Below are positions 1 through 11,455 of a DNA stretch of 64,000 nt, in pieces. Position 1 is the first letter of the stretch. Every line of letters begins with the position of its first letter. Where the stretch lies: assembly GCA_017979445.1 (NCBI GenBank), contig CM030716.1, positions 15,457,443 through 15,521,442 on the forward strand, in the 5' to 3' direction. Position numbers and translations under genes: made by a program. Source of the DNA: Akebia trifoliata (lineage: Eukaryota > Streptophyta > Magnoliopsida > Ranunculales > Lardizabalaceae). The notes under the pieces were generated by a model. The model did not search any database. It saw only the letters and a list, made by a program, of their open reading frames with translations, and had not been told where the DNA came from.

Positions 1-120
1 TTTACTTTTGAATAACATTTATTTTGAATGATCATTGCGTGAATGGATTAATTAATGGATTAGTGCATAAACTTCAATAAAATGACTCATTAAAATGTTA
101 TCAATGGGGCAATACTGAAA

Positions 121-2133
121 TTGATTAAATTTATCTTTGATGGGGTGTATAGGATTATCATTACGCCCAAACTTAAGCGTCTACCTCCTAGTTGGAGTCA
201 TAAATCCAATCGGTTAGAACGAAAGACAGCACCAAGTCAACATGCAGAAATGGCTTCCGAATCTGAGCATACAGAGATCCGTAAGATTTTGACAGTCTTT
301 GCCATTGATATCAACAGTATAAAAGGCAAAGTGGAAGTTTTATAACAGATTTCAAAATCAACGGGCAATCCCTTTGATGATCCAAGAGGAAAAAGGGTAA
401 AAGAAAATGCAACAAGATGTGAGCATTAGGTTTTTGAACTTGACGGAGATGAAGAACATTTCGATGAAAATTCGGTGTTAGCCAACAGGATGTCTAAGTT
501 AGAGTCAACTATGAAGAATATAAAGGGTATCGATGAAATTATGACAGGCATTGAAGCTCTGAATCGTATCCCTAGAATCTATTTGTCAGAGAAGTTTGTG
601 ATGCCTGAAATGGACAAGTTCAATGGGATAGGTTGTGCAAAGACACATCTTAAGGTGTATGTTACTAACATGCACACTATGGGGCTCAGCGACGAACAGA
701 TGACGTTATTATTTCAGAGAACTCTATCAGGGTCAGCATTACGTTGGCTGATATCTCAAGATCCAGTTACCATGGGTACTTGGAAGAGCATGTCAAAAGC
801 TTTCTGACATCAGTATATGTACAATATCGAAATTGAAACTTCAAGAAGGGATTTGGAGTCAACTAAGTAGAAAAATGGGAAAACTTTTACTGATTTCATT
901 GGCCGTTGGAGGTCCAAGCTGCCCAAATGTGGGATAGGCCATTAGAAAAGGAACAAGTAGCCATTATCCTGAAAAATCTTACACAAGGATATGCTCAGCA
1001 CTTGGTTGCTTAATATCTTCCTACCTTTGAATCCCTATTACAAGCTGGAAGCCAACTCGATGATGTGTTTGCCTCTGGGGTTCTTTCTAACCCCTCAGAT
1101 AACAAGTCTAAGAAATCTTATGTTCCCAAACCTAATGCCAACCATGTTTACATAGCCAACACATCAGATACCCCAGTTTAACCTCTAGCCTGGTCCAATA
1201 ATCAAACTCACCCAGGTCAGCCCTGAATTCCTCGTCAATTTACCAATTTATGGATGACTCTTACCGTAGCCTTTCAAAAACTATTGAAAAAAGGTCTTCT
1301 TACCCCATTACAACCTCGACCATTACCAAATCCCCTGCCAATCGGACATAATTCTAATTTGTTCACGAATTCTATCAAAACACTTGCCATCACACCGATC
1401 GGTGTATTACTCTTCGTCATGCCATTCAAAATCTTATCGATGCAAAAAAGGTCACAATCCCTAGCCCAACATCACCAAATGTCACTACTAATCTACTGCC
1501 TGCCTATCAACCTCCACCAACCCTGAACATGGTTTCCAACATCCAGTTATCATTCGACCCTGTATCTCTCATCCACCCCATCCAAGTCAAGCCACCCAGT
1601 TACCCCATCGTCGAAATAACTTTCATCGATGAAGTCTTCACCACGAGCTACGAGCCCTTCGAACTAACCTCAGATGATACATACCGTTTATCCCCGCTTC
1701 GTTACAGTAGCTCTGCATTCACTAGTTACCTATTGACTCAAATGAACTCGAAAAGTCCTATCTTTTTAACACATGAAGATCCATACTTGTTAACTAAAGA
1801 AGATGAGTCTTTCTCCCTCTCGTGCGATGAAGTTAGACATATGACCTGAAGGAAAAGATTCTTTAAGTCACTAGAACTCCGTGTTGACAATCCTGCAATC
1901 TTGACGAGAAAAGAAATAGATCCCATTAAAGAGAATATCGAAGAAGATGACTCCGTGATCAAGCAATTGAAGAAATCAGGGGCCAATACCTCAGTTTGGG
2001 GTTTGTTCATGGCTTCCACTGCCCATAGGGAAGCTGTTCTCAAAGCGTTGAGTACAGCTCAAGTTTCACTCGATACTTCTCCGGATCAGCTGGCCAATAT
2101 AATAGGGGCAACTTATGTGGAGAACGTGCTATC
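121..2133 (+). pseudogene. Tat-type gag and following linker (broken)
   Basis: The capsid-like region is clearest at about 600-950, with motifs such as GCAKTHLKVYV and SGSALRWLIS followed by TWKSMSKAF, as in Tat-lineage gag. Further on (1254-1500) comes the conserved stretch containing AFQKLLKKGLLTPL that precedes the zinc-knuckle area in these elements; the cysteine/histidine residues there are frameshifted. Stops occur at 805, near 868 and in several later places, so no gag could be made. The frame reaches 2133, where a reverse-oriented solo LTR interrupts it and the coding sense resumes at 3864. The family gag packages element RNA in the cytoplasm; here that is only ancestry. Confidence 0.7.
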
Positions 2134-3858
2134 TGAAAGCGCCCTCGATCTGTGGGGTTCGCGGATCCGCTTTTGACCCTTGAGGTTTGGGAGTCGCCAC
2201 CTAGTTATTAAGGTCTAGGAACCAAACTGACTCTAAAAAAAAGGCAAACATTACTAATCTACGAAAGAAAAAAGGGTCCGAGGATCACGTTATGGGGTTG
2301 GAAGGTGTTAGGCACCAACCCCGGTCTCTACTAATTTCCCAAATAAATTACATTGCTAAAAAAATCTAGATAAAAACATTAAGAAATTATACATTTTCGA
2401 AGATAACTTTATCGTTCTCTCAGATCTGACAGAGTAACTCCTTATTCAGTATTCCTTACTTCAGTCTGTCTCTGGATCTGATTTATGATCTCCGAGGCGA
2501 GGTATCCCTTCCTTAGATCTGGATTCTTCGGATTTATTTATGGATTTTTAGGGTATTTTTGAAGGACTTCTAGGTGTTTTTTAAGCTAAAATTGAGGTAT
2601 GGGTGTTAGGTAAGGAGTTGGGGCTCCAAAACTAGGGTTTATGAGAGGCTAGGGGGACTTTTTTACCTACTTCTCTTAGGATTTATGATTTGATACGAAA
2701 ATAGGGTGTGAGGACCCCTATTTATAGATTTTTTTTAAGGGTTGATTTAGATAGAATTAGTATTCGATTATAATTCTTTTAGTTAGAGTTGTATTTTAGT
2801 TAGAATTATTTTAGGTAGAGTTGTATTTCAATTAGAATTATTTTAGGTAGAGTTATATTTTAGTTAGAACTCTATTCAATAGAGTTATTATTTAATTAGA
2901 ACTTTATTAAGGTTTTGACTTTTGGTCTTATTTGATTGACTTTAATACTTTAACTTTAGTCTTAATTGATTGACTTTAAGATTTTGACTTTAGTCTTAAT
3001 TAATTGACTTTAATTTTGACTTTAGTCTTACTTGATTTACTTTAATACCTTGACTTTAGTCTTGCTTGGTTGACTTTAATTTTTGGAGAACCCCCCTCTA
3101 TTATATCTTTAATTCTTTGGTCCCCCAAATGAAGGGGTCCTTAAAGAAATATCTTGCGAACCCTCAACAATTTGGCCTGAGAGCCCGATTGATCGATTTT
3201 TTTAGTTCAAAATTTTAAATTAATTTCATTAATGTTTCACTTTAATTATTTAATGTTTTATTTATTAATTTCAAAATTTTTAATTATGAAAATTATGAAA
3301 TTACCTTTTTGCCCTCAAAGAGGACTTTTCCTATTTTAAGTTGGTTTTTGATGTTCTAGGATGTTTTGGAATCAATTTTTTGTAAGGAATTCAATGGAAA
3401 TATTGATTTATGTCATTTATGAAAGTTTTTATGTAAAATGGTTGTGAACTTTATTAGGGGCATTTTCATAATTTTGTCAAATTTTGTGAAAATTGGCGAA
3501 ATGATTTATTTAGTTCCGATTTGTTGTTTTATATGTTCGAAATGGTTTTCCTAAGCGTAATGTAGGCTTTAGGGTTGTTTTGATGTTAGGGGTATTTTGG
3601 TAATTTGGTCAATTTTTTGTGATTTTTATCGTGAAACTTCTTTTTATTTAAAAATGATGATTTCTATGTTTCTGAGGTTGTATTTTCCTAGCGTAGCGTG
3701 GTTTCTAAGGTTTTGTCAGTTCGAGATACCTTATCCGGATTTTTGAAACATTTCTGGTAATAAAATAAAGCAATGGAATAAACATCCATCATTGGGAATC
3801 ATTGCGATCGGGTTGACGAGTTGATTAATCAGGCGGATACAAAAATGAGGTGTCTACA
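2134..3858 (-). mobile_element. Solo LTR 1 of the Tat-type family, reverse orientation
   Basis: Read on the minus strand it starts TGTAGACACCTCATTTTTG and ends GCGCTTTCA. The start matches the 3' LTR of the surrounding element (10585 onward) and the whole matches solo LTR 2 (19516-20980), including the GAGTCGCCACCTAG block. The flanking 5-mers are CTATC and CTGCC, which differ by two transitions and are the probable target-site duplication. Taking out the LTR and one 5-mer leaves gag/pol frame on both sides in register with the conserved sequence before protease, which supports these borders. A solo LTR is what remains after recombination between two LTRs of one element. Confidence 0.8.
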
Positions 3859-5336
3859 CTGCCTTTCTCAGACTCAGATCTCCAAAAAGAAGGAACGAGC
3901 CACACTAAACCGTTACATATTACAGTCGACTACAATGGGATGAGGGTACCTCTGGTTTTGATTGACAATGGGAGTACACTGAATGTTTGCCCTTTAAAGA
4001 CTGCTACCTGCCTCAGGATTAAGGCTGAAGATCTCAAGCCCACTTATCAAGGTGTTAGGGCCTATGATAACACCTAGAGGGATGTACTGGGAATTTTGCA
4101 CCTTCAATTGTCCACAGGCATAGCTGAATTTTCTGTGAAATTTCAGGTTATTGATATCCAGTCTTTTTTCAATTTACTGTTAGGGAAATCATGGTTACAC
4201 TAGATCAAAGCCATACCTTCCAGGCTATACCAGAAAGTTAAATTTATCAAAGATGAACTAGTAATTATCCTTCATGAAGATGTTGAGATTGTGGAGATTG
4301 TAAACAGTACCGAAATCAAGAATGAACCGTTACTTGAGATTCAACCAGAATAACAGGGGGTAGAGCTCAGTGGGTTTGAATTTGAAAAGATATGCCTAGT
4401 CCAATGGGATCACTCGGTGAAAGAATATTTCCCTATCGAGAATTAATTGCTACATGGCCAATATATTCAAAAAAATGAGATTTTTCCCTGGTATGGGCTT
4501 AGGATCTGATTAAAATGAAGTCATCGGCACATTCAGACTAGGATATAAGCCTACTAAGGAAGATTGGGCCCAATATTGGGAGACAAAATGGGACAAGGCA
4601 ATTGCAAAAAGGCAAGGGCGCACCACGGATCTAATTAAAATGAAGTCTTATCGTAAGACCCTTAATGGCTATTTTGTGAAAGAAGAAGATTTTCGTTATT
4701 GTGGGTTTTCAGAGCCATTCATTGATCACATCACAGATACTCGTCTGTCGGGTTTTAAAATCTTCTTTGGCATGAAATGGCCTAAAAAGGAATCAATCAT
4801 AGAAGCTGAAGAAAAGGAAGTTGAAGACTGGCAGCTCAATCTGGACTCCCTTAATATTGATCAGTTATTCATTGAAAATCACAGTGGCCTAGTGTTGTCA
4901 GTTGAGAAGGGGATCACAAATCCTCAACTGTAATCAAATCCGCTGTTGGGTGTCTCTCTAATTGTCATGTAATTAGTCCTGTGCTACACATCAAGACTGG
5001 GTATGTCGGTTATTTTAGTCTTGTTCAGTCTGACGTGTCTAATGAGTCATTAATTTCTGTTGAATTAAGTAAGTTAGTTGTTTTTGCTGAGTCAAGCGAG
5101 TCTGTTATTTCTAGTGAGTCTGTTTTCCTATTATTTCTAGTTAGTCTATTAAGTTTGCAATAAGTCCTGTTACCCCATCTCTTTTTAATGAAATGAAAGA
5201 AAATTTTGATTACCCTAAGCGCAATGATAATTTAACTAATAATCTAGTTTCGGAAGGAAAATCTTTTGACGAAAAACCTCCTCCAGAAATAATCAAATTA
5301 CTTGAATAAGAAAATGAACATTGGGCTCAACCTATA
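3859..5336 (+). pseudogene. Tat-type aspartic protease and protease-RT linker (broken)
   Basis: The frame at 3864-4077 carries VLIDNGSTLNVCPL, matching the Tat-type retroviral-like protease, where the usual active-site D-[ST/N]-G is seen here as DNG. Stop codons follow at 4075-4077, about 4200 and 4351. The linker to RT (4640-4930 is the longest open piece, rich in Glu/Lys) has no domain I recognise beyond its position, which is normal for the long protease-RT spacer in this lineage. The protease would cut the Gag-Pol polyprotein in the capsid. It cannot be expressed intact. Confidence 0.65.
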
Positions 5337-6150
5337 ATGGAGGAAGTAGAGGTTATTAACCTCGGAACAAAAGAAAGTCCTCAAGAGATTCGGATTGGGA
5401 TCACCTTTTCTCCCGATGAACGCAAGGAGATAGTAGACTTGCTCAGAAAGTTCAAAGACGTGTTCGCGTGGTCTTACGAGAATATGCCCGGAGTAAGCAC
5501 AGATATTGTTCAACATCGGATTCCATTATATCTTAATGCTCGACCAATCAAACAGAAATTTCGACGTATGAAGCCGGAATGGACTCTAAAGATTAAAGAA
5601 GAAGTTACAAAGAGATTAACGCCAAATTTTTGGAAGTAATAGAATACCCTGAGTAGATTGCTAATGTCGTCCCAGTGCCTAAAAAGGATGGAAAAGTCAG
5701 AATGTGTGTAAATTTTAGAGACCTAAACAAAGTGAGTCCAAAAGACAGTTTTCCTTTACCATATATAGATGTTCTAGTAGATAGTACTGCAGGATATGCT
5801 TTGTTGTCCTTCATGGATGGTTTTTCAGGGTACAATCAGATAAAAATGGACTCTCAGGATATGCAAAAAAATGTTTTTCATCACACAATGGGGACCTTTT
5901 GCTATAAGGTTATGCTTTTTGGTTTGAAGAACGCTGGAGCCATCTATCAAAGAACAGCCACGACTTTACTACATGACATGATACACAAGGAAGTCGAAGT
6001 CTATGTAGATGATATGATAGTCAAATCTAAGGAACGACTAGGGCACGTTGCTGCATTAGAAAAGTTTCTCATAAGGATTCAAAAGTACCAACTCCGTCTC
6101 AACCCGTAGAAATGTGTATTTGGAGTAACTTCTGGGAACTTGTTGGGATT
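5337..6150 (+). pseudogene. Tat-type reverse transcriptase (frameshifted)
   Basis: The first part (5337-5637) has the N-terminal fingers with KDVFAWSYENMPG and the conserved approach HRIPLYLNARPIKQKFRRM. A stop at 5637-5639 and another at 5653-5655 break it. The frame then resumes at 5675 with the catalytic core: VNFRDLNKVSPKDSFPLP, the SFMDGFSGYNQI block containing the first catalytic Asp, FGLKNAGAIYQR, and the YVDDMIVKS catalytic box. A further stop lies at 6107-6109. The catalytic aspartates survive; the reading frame does not. The polymerase would copy element RNA into DNA from a tRNA primer. Confidence 0.85.
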
Positions 6151-7256
6151 TGTGGTCAGTAAAAGAGGGATCAAAGTAGACCCTGTGAAGATTAAAGCCA
6201 TCTAAGAAATGCCATCACCTGAGACTGAAAAGCAAATTTGAGATTTTTTAGGTAGAATCCAGTATGTCAGTAGATTCATCGCTCAACTCACCAATGTCTG
6301 CGAACCTATTTTCAAGCTTCTCAAGAAAAATGAACCAACAGTTTGGAATGAACAATGTCAAAAGGCTTTTGATCAAGTCAAGGAATATCTCTTGAACCCA
6401 CCTATTTTGGTTCCACCTACACCGGGTGAACCACTTCTTCTTTATTTGTCAGTCACAGAAGAAGATATGGGATGCATGCTTGCACAGTATGACAAAGGTA
6501 ATCGCAAAGAAATGACTATCTAATATATCAGTAAAAAGATATTAAAGTATAAACGAAAGTATTCAGCCCTAGAAAAAACTTGTTTAGTACTAGTATGGGC
6601 TACTCAAAGAATTCGGCACTATATGTTATCTCATTCAGTTATCTTGTTATCTCGGATGGACCCTCTCAAATATCTCTTCGAGAAATCGGCTCTGACAGGG
6701 AGAACCGCACGATGGTTATTATTGTTATCAGAATTTGACATCACACATGTTACGCAGAAATCTATCAAGGGGAGAGCCGTGGTAAAATACTTGGCAGATC
6801 ATCCAGTGGTAGAAGGAATAAGGCCTGTTAATCAGTTCCTAGATGATAATATCTTGTATGTTGAAGAAGAACCGCAAAACCAAACATGACAGCTATACTT
6901 TGATGGAGCCGCCAATCAGAATGGGTATGGAATAGGGGCAGTCCTGTTTTCTCCGAAAGAATGTCACATTCCGATCGCGATTAAATTAGTCTTTTCTAAT
7001 ACCAATAATACAGCTAAATATGAGGCATGCATCACTGGACTTAAAACTACTTTGAATTTGGGTATCACAGAAATTGAAGTTTTCGGGGATTTAGCCTTGG
7101 TCATACGTCAGTCACTGGAAGAATGGAAGACTAGGGATGAAAAGTTGAAGCCTTATCATGAGTATATGTTAAACTTAGTAAGTAAGTTTAAAGCTATCAT
7201 GTTCCAGCACCTGTTAAGGGAAGATAATAGATTTGCTGACGCGTTAGCCACTCTCT
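6110..7256 (+). pseudogene. Tandem RNase H domains (gypsy RH plus second aRH), broken
   Basis: From 6110 the frame continues from the RT thumb through the connection (a block containing RFIAQLTNVCEPIFKLLKK) into the ordinary gypsy RNase H, with recognisable KYSALEKTCLVLVWA and the SRMDPLKYLFEK block. From 6886 a second RNase H-like domain begins with QLYFDGAANQNGYGIGAVL and continues to REDNRFADALATL near 7255. That second, archaeal-type RNase H is a diagnostic trait of the Tat lineage. Stops occur at about 6202, 6238, 6521 and 6887. Both domains would normally degrade the RNA strand of the RNA-DNA hybrid; the second one's role is less clear. Confidence 0.8.
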
Positions 7257-7496
7257 CTTTAATGATTCATTTGCCCCCTAGTATGGAATTGAGGTCGATC
7301 ACCGTCGAAGTCAAATATAAACCTGCATATTGCTATCAGATCAACATTACTACTCGACTACCCAATGGAAAGCCGTGGTATACAGATATAAAAGGTGTTG
7401 GAAAAATAAGAATTTCAGGAAGAAACATCGAGGAAAGAACGACAAACCTTACTAAGATTAGCATCTCAATTCATCCTGTACGCAGGAAGTTTATAC

Positions 7497-8618
7497 AAAA
7501 GGTCTAATGATGGGATTCATTTGTCATGTGTTGATGAAGATCAAGCTGAACATATAATGGTTGAACTACATTCAGGGGACTGTGGTCCTCACATGAGTGG
7601 GAAAATGTTAGCTAGGAAAATTATGAGACAATGGTATTACTGGCCCACGATGGAAACAAATTGTCATCACATGGTCAAGACCTGCCACAAATGCCAAATA
7701 CATGCAAACCTCATACATGTGCCACCTTTTCAATTAGTTGGTCTGATTTCACTGTGGCTTTTCTCAGGTTGGAGAATTTACATTATTGGTAAAATATCAC
7801 CTAAGGCATCAAACGGGCATGAATACATTCTAATTGCTATCGATTATTTTACTAAGTGGGTTAATGCTGCCTCTCATGCTGTTCTCACGGCATCTCTAGT
7901 TGCAAAGTTTATCCAAATAAACCTCATCAGTCGATATGAAGTACCTTCAGAACTAATCTCTGATAATGGATCACACTTTAAAGTCGAAGTTATTACACTG
8001 TGTTCGAAGTTCAAAATCTCGCACCACAAATCATCTCCTTACCGTCCTCAGACCAATGGAGTAGTTGAAGCAGTCAATAAGAATCTGAAGATAATTATCA
8101 GGAAAATGTGTCAATCACATCAAGATTGGTTAGAAAAATTATCATTTGCACTATGGGCATATCGAACTTCAATTCGATCTTCTACTGGAGCTACTCCCTA
8201 CTCCTTAGTATATGGCATGGAAGCAGTCTTGCCACTCTAGATGAAAATCTCATTTCTTAGGGTTTTATTGAAAAGTCAGTTGTCAGAAGCGGATTGGGTT
8301 CGTCAACGGTATGAAGAATTAAATTTGATCGAAGAAAAACGACTAAGAGCTTTGTACCACATGCATGCTTATCAAAGAAGAGTCGCTCCTGCATTTGACA
8401 AAAGAATCAAGACCCATCACTTAAAAGTCGAGGATTTGGTACTCAGAAAGAATCAAGCACCCATATTTGACCCTAGAGGGAAGTTCAAACCAAATTGGGG
8501 AGGTCCGTTCATCATCAAGAAAATATTACCTAGAAAAGTTATCAGACTTCAAGATCATGATGGAATTGAATTACCAGAATCAACCAACCTTGACCAAATC
8601 AAACGGTACTACATCTAA
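7497..8618 (+). pseudogene. Tat-type integrase (nearly open)
   Basis: The N-terminal zinc-binding region (ELHSGDCGPHMSGK ... CHKC) starts near 7560. The catalytic core follows: AIDYFTKWVNAAS, LISDNGSHF and SPYRPQTNGVVEAVNK supply the D, D and E of the catalytic triad. A single stop at 8238-8240 splits the core end from the C-terminal part, which resumes at 8241 and ends at 8618 with a GPF/Y-type module (WGGPFIIKKILP). It is the best preserved part of the element. Integrase would insert the cDNA into the host chromosome. Confidence 0.85.
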
Positions 8619-9231
8619 GGAGGCCATCTTTGGCCGAATCAATTCTCCTATAACCTAGTTTAATATAGTCTTTCTCAACCCTTTTGCAATCATTTTTCAA
8701 AAGAAAAATACCTTTTTCATTCTTAACCTGATTACCCAACCTAGGGGAGGGAAAAATTCGAACCACATTTTGGTCTGATCCCAAAATTCTGGGGTACATA
8801 GGCAACTTGAGAAGTTACTTCAGGCCCGACCACATCAAAATAAAAAATATATATATAAATAGATTCCCCGACAAAGAAAAAATCTAAAAGGGAAAAAATT
8901 CAAAAAAAATATATATATTGTCAAATAGAGAAAAAGTTCAAAGAAAAAGAGAATTTAAGAGAAAATGCCACACAAGGGGCATTCGGGTTTTTGAGCCTCA
9001 AAATTCCTTTTTTTTTATACTCGGTCCTAAGCTTACCCATGAAAGTCCTCCTAAGTACTGTGCGGAAAAGTTAAGGAAGGCAGTAAAGTATGATCAAACA
9101 GTAACTCCAGAAATTTAGAAGAAAAAAAGAAGAAAAAAACATACTAAATTGAAAACCCTAAAAGGGCGACTTAGGCAAAAAATTAAGGCAAGTTGTTGAA
9201 AATCTGAAATGACGACTTTGACAAAAGAAAA

Positions 9232-9332
9232 AGCTCGTTAGATTAAAAATTTTAAAAGGCGATCTAGGCAAAAGTTAGAGCAAGCTCGTTAGATCAAAAA
9301 TATGAAAAGGCGATCTAGGAAAAATTAGAGCA
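9232..9332 (+). repeat. Tandem repeat, about 51 bp, two clear copies
   Basis: Two adjacent copies begin AGCTCGTTAGAT and end TTAGAGCA. A third, diverged copy seems to precede them at about 9155-9205 (GGGCGACTTAGGCAAAAAATT). It is part of the element's 3' untranslated region. Confidence 0.7.
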
Positions 9333-9968
9333 ACAAAGAAAAATAGAAAAAAATCTCAGGAGGTTCGAGCTACGACATTTGAAGTTCGAATAATCAAGCT
9401 CAACACTTAGCTTAAACTAGACAAAGACTCAGAAGCCACGAGCATCGTCTACGATTGATTTGAAAATTTTCTACTTCTCCAAATGAACCAAGAGGGAAAA
9501 TGGTGGATTCTACAATGAATCTCGATAGGAAATATTTTTTTTTCTTGAGCTTACTCAAAATCTTCAATATAAAAAGTCGAAATTAAAAGTTGGATCTTTA
9601 TTGCGCTTGTGGTAATCAAATATTTCAAACCTTCATACAAGGGGCATTTCCTTTCTTCTCTAATATGTAACTTTTCCCCCTTATACTAAGGGCATTTTTT
9701 TGTTTTTTAATTTTTTACATGATGTGTTCAATTATCTCCAATGCTATGTTTCCTGTCAAACTAGGGGGCATTTTATTTTTGAGCAATGCTAATCCTAAAA
9801 GATAAAAGGAATCCCAAAATTAAGGTTATCCTCTTAATAACAATTTTTCGAAAACCCTTGAGGTTCAAAAGAAATAAAAACTCAGGTTTTAAATTCGTAA
9901 AACTTTTGGATAAAATCTTGAAGTTCAAACAAAAGTGTTTCTGATCTTAGAATTGTCTATTCTTCCTC

Positions 9969-10264
9969 GGATTATGCTTAACCAGATGCCACCAAGGGTT
10001 TACTTGGATTATGCTCAGCCAGTTGCCGCTGAGGGTTTGCTCGGATTATGCTCAGTTAGATGCCATCGAAGGTTAACTTGGATTATAATCAGGCAGTAGC
10101 CGCAGAGAGTTTACTCGGATTATGCTCAGCCAATTGTCGTCGAGGATTTGCTCGGATTATGCTCAACCAGATGCCGCCGAGGGTTAACTCGGATTATACT
10201 CAGCCAGTTGCTGCCAAGGGTTTGCTTGGATTATGCTCAATTAGTTGTCATCGAGAGTTTTCTC
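9969..10264 (+). repeat. Tandem array, 8 copies of a 37-bp unit
   Basis: Eight adjoining units of exactly 37 bp each begin GGATTATGCTCAGCCAGTTG or a close variant and end near GTTTGCTC or GTTAACTC. Copies differ from each other by several bases; there are no spacers. A more degenerate related unit follows at 10265. It lies in the 3' untranslated region of the Tat-type element. Confidence 0.9.
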
Positions 10265-10584
10265 AGATTTTACTTAGTTTTCACTTAGACCCTTTGAGAT
10301 TTATCTCAGATTTTAAGTACACACACTTACACATTTGTTTCATTAGTCAAGAAGAATTTTCTAAAATTCAAGAATCTGACACCGTCAGTGAGAGTTCGAG
10401 CTCAAGGACCTGACAAAATTTTAAGTTGGTGAGAGCTCGCCCTCAAGGATCCGAACGTCCAAACGAATTGCTAAATCAGGTTACAAAATGAACTGTCACT
10501 AGCTTTAGCATTCAGATATCGCACTATCTACCAAAATAGATTTTCTATCTAGTTTGTTTCAACCCTCTGCCAAAGAGGGGCATC

Positions 10585-11162
10585 TGTAGACACCCCATTT
10601 TTGCACTCGCTTGATTAATCAACTCGTCAACCCAATTCAACGGTTCCCAATGATGGATGATTATTCCAAGGCTTTATTTGTTACAAGATATGTTTCAAAA
10701 ATTCGAATGAGGTATCTCAAACTAACAAAACTATAGAAATCGCGCTACGCTAGAAAATATAACCCCAAAAGCCAAGAAATCATCATTTTTCAGATAAAAA
10801 GAAGCTTCACGATAAAAATCACTAAAAAATGATCAAATTACCAAAATACCCCTAACCTCAAAACATCCCTAGAGCATACATTACACTTAGAAAAATCCTT
10901 TCAAACACATAAAATAACAAATCGAAACCAAATAAACTATTTCGTCAATTTTCACAAAATTTGAAAAAATTATGAAAATGCCCTTCATAAAGTTCACAAC
11001 CACTTCGCACAAAAAATTTCATAAATGACACAAACCAATATTCCCATTGAATTCCTTACGAAAAATCGATTCCAAAACATCTTGAAAACATTGAAAAACG
11101 ACTTAAAACGTAAAAAGTCCTCTCCGAGGGCAAAACGGTAATTTTACAATTTTACAAATAGA
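10585..11162 (+). repeat. Truncated 3' LTR of the Tat-type element
   Basis: It starts TGTAGACACCCCATTTTTG directly after the purine tract and matches the minus strand of solo LTR 1 and solo LTR 2 in order, including AATCAACTCGTCAACCC, the CGCTACGCTAG block and GTCCTCTCCGAGGGCAAAACG. Similarity ends near 11162; the remaining two thirds of a 1.5-1.7 kb LTR are missing. Confidence 0.8.
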
Positions 11163-11299
11163 TCGAGGTCGCAAAAAATGATCTTAAAAAAGAAAAAAGG
11201 AAACCATTATAAGACACATAGGGAAAAAGTATGTAATATCATACTAGCAATTTCTCCCTAACCGCGAGATAGCCGTAATTAAGCTATCATAAATGAGTC

Positions 11300-11455
11300 A
11301 TGCTGGGGTGACACAAAGGTGACAAAATGATGTAGTGTCGTGCACATTACCATAGATGCTTTTCTGCGAGATACAAGTAAAAATCATCTATGGTTATGTG
11401 CGCGCCACCACATCATTTTTGTCACTTTTGTGTCTCCGTTTATGTCATTCCAACA
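11300..11455. repeat. Long imperfect inverted repeat (foldback)
   Basis: The arm 11306-11358 (from GGGGTGACACAAAGGTGACA to CATTACCATAGATG) pairs with the arm 11384-11440 (from CATCTATGGTTATGTG to TTTGTGTCTCC) with few mismatches. The loop between them is about 25-30 nt. The arms may extend outward with weaker pairing. No coding sequence. It could be a foldback MITE core or a hairpin-RNA source; termini and a target duplication were not found. Confidence 0.7.

Larger units (their letters stand above)
8619..10584 (+). other. 3' untranslated region of the Tat-type element
   Basis: AT-rich, no open reading frame with recognisable homology. It carries two sets of tandem repeats (9232-9332 and 9969-10264) and ends in the purine tract AAAGAGGGGCA just before the 3' LTR. 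Long 3' untranslated regions with tandem arrays are known for Tat/Ogre relatives. Confidence 0.6.
1..11162 (+). mobile_element. Ty3/gypsy retrotransposon, Tat-type, degenerate, 5' end outside window
   Basis: Along the + strand come gag, protease, reverse transcriptase, RNase H, a second RNase H-like domain, integrase, a 2-kb 3' untranslated region, a purine-rich tract (about 10571-10582) and the start of a 3' LTR at 10585. This order with two RNase H domains is typical of the Tat branch (Ogre/Retand relatives) of plant gypsy elements. The 5' LTR and primer-binding site are not seen and presumably lie left of position 1. Many in-frame stops and frameshifts show it is dead. The 3' LTR stops matching its relatives near 11162, about a third of the way in. 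A solo LTR of the same family sits inside it in reverse (2134-3858). Confidence 0.85.

Noticed and set aside
9969..10264. Regular 37-bp repeats that could suggest a CRISPR-like array
   Set aside because: The units are directly adjacent without spacers and lie in a plant retrotransposon; a tandem array explains them.
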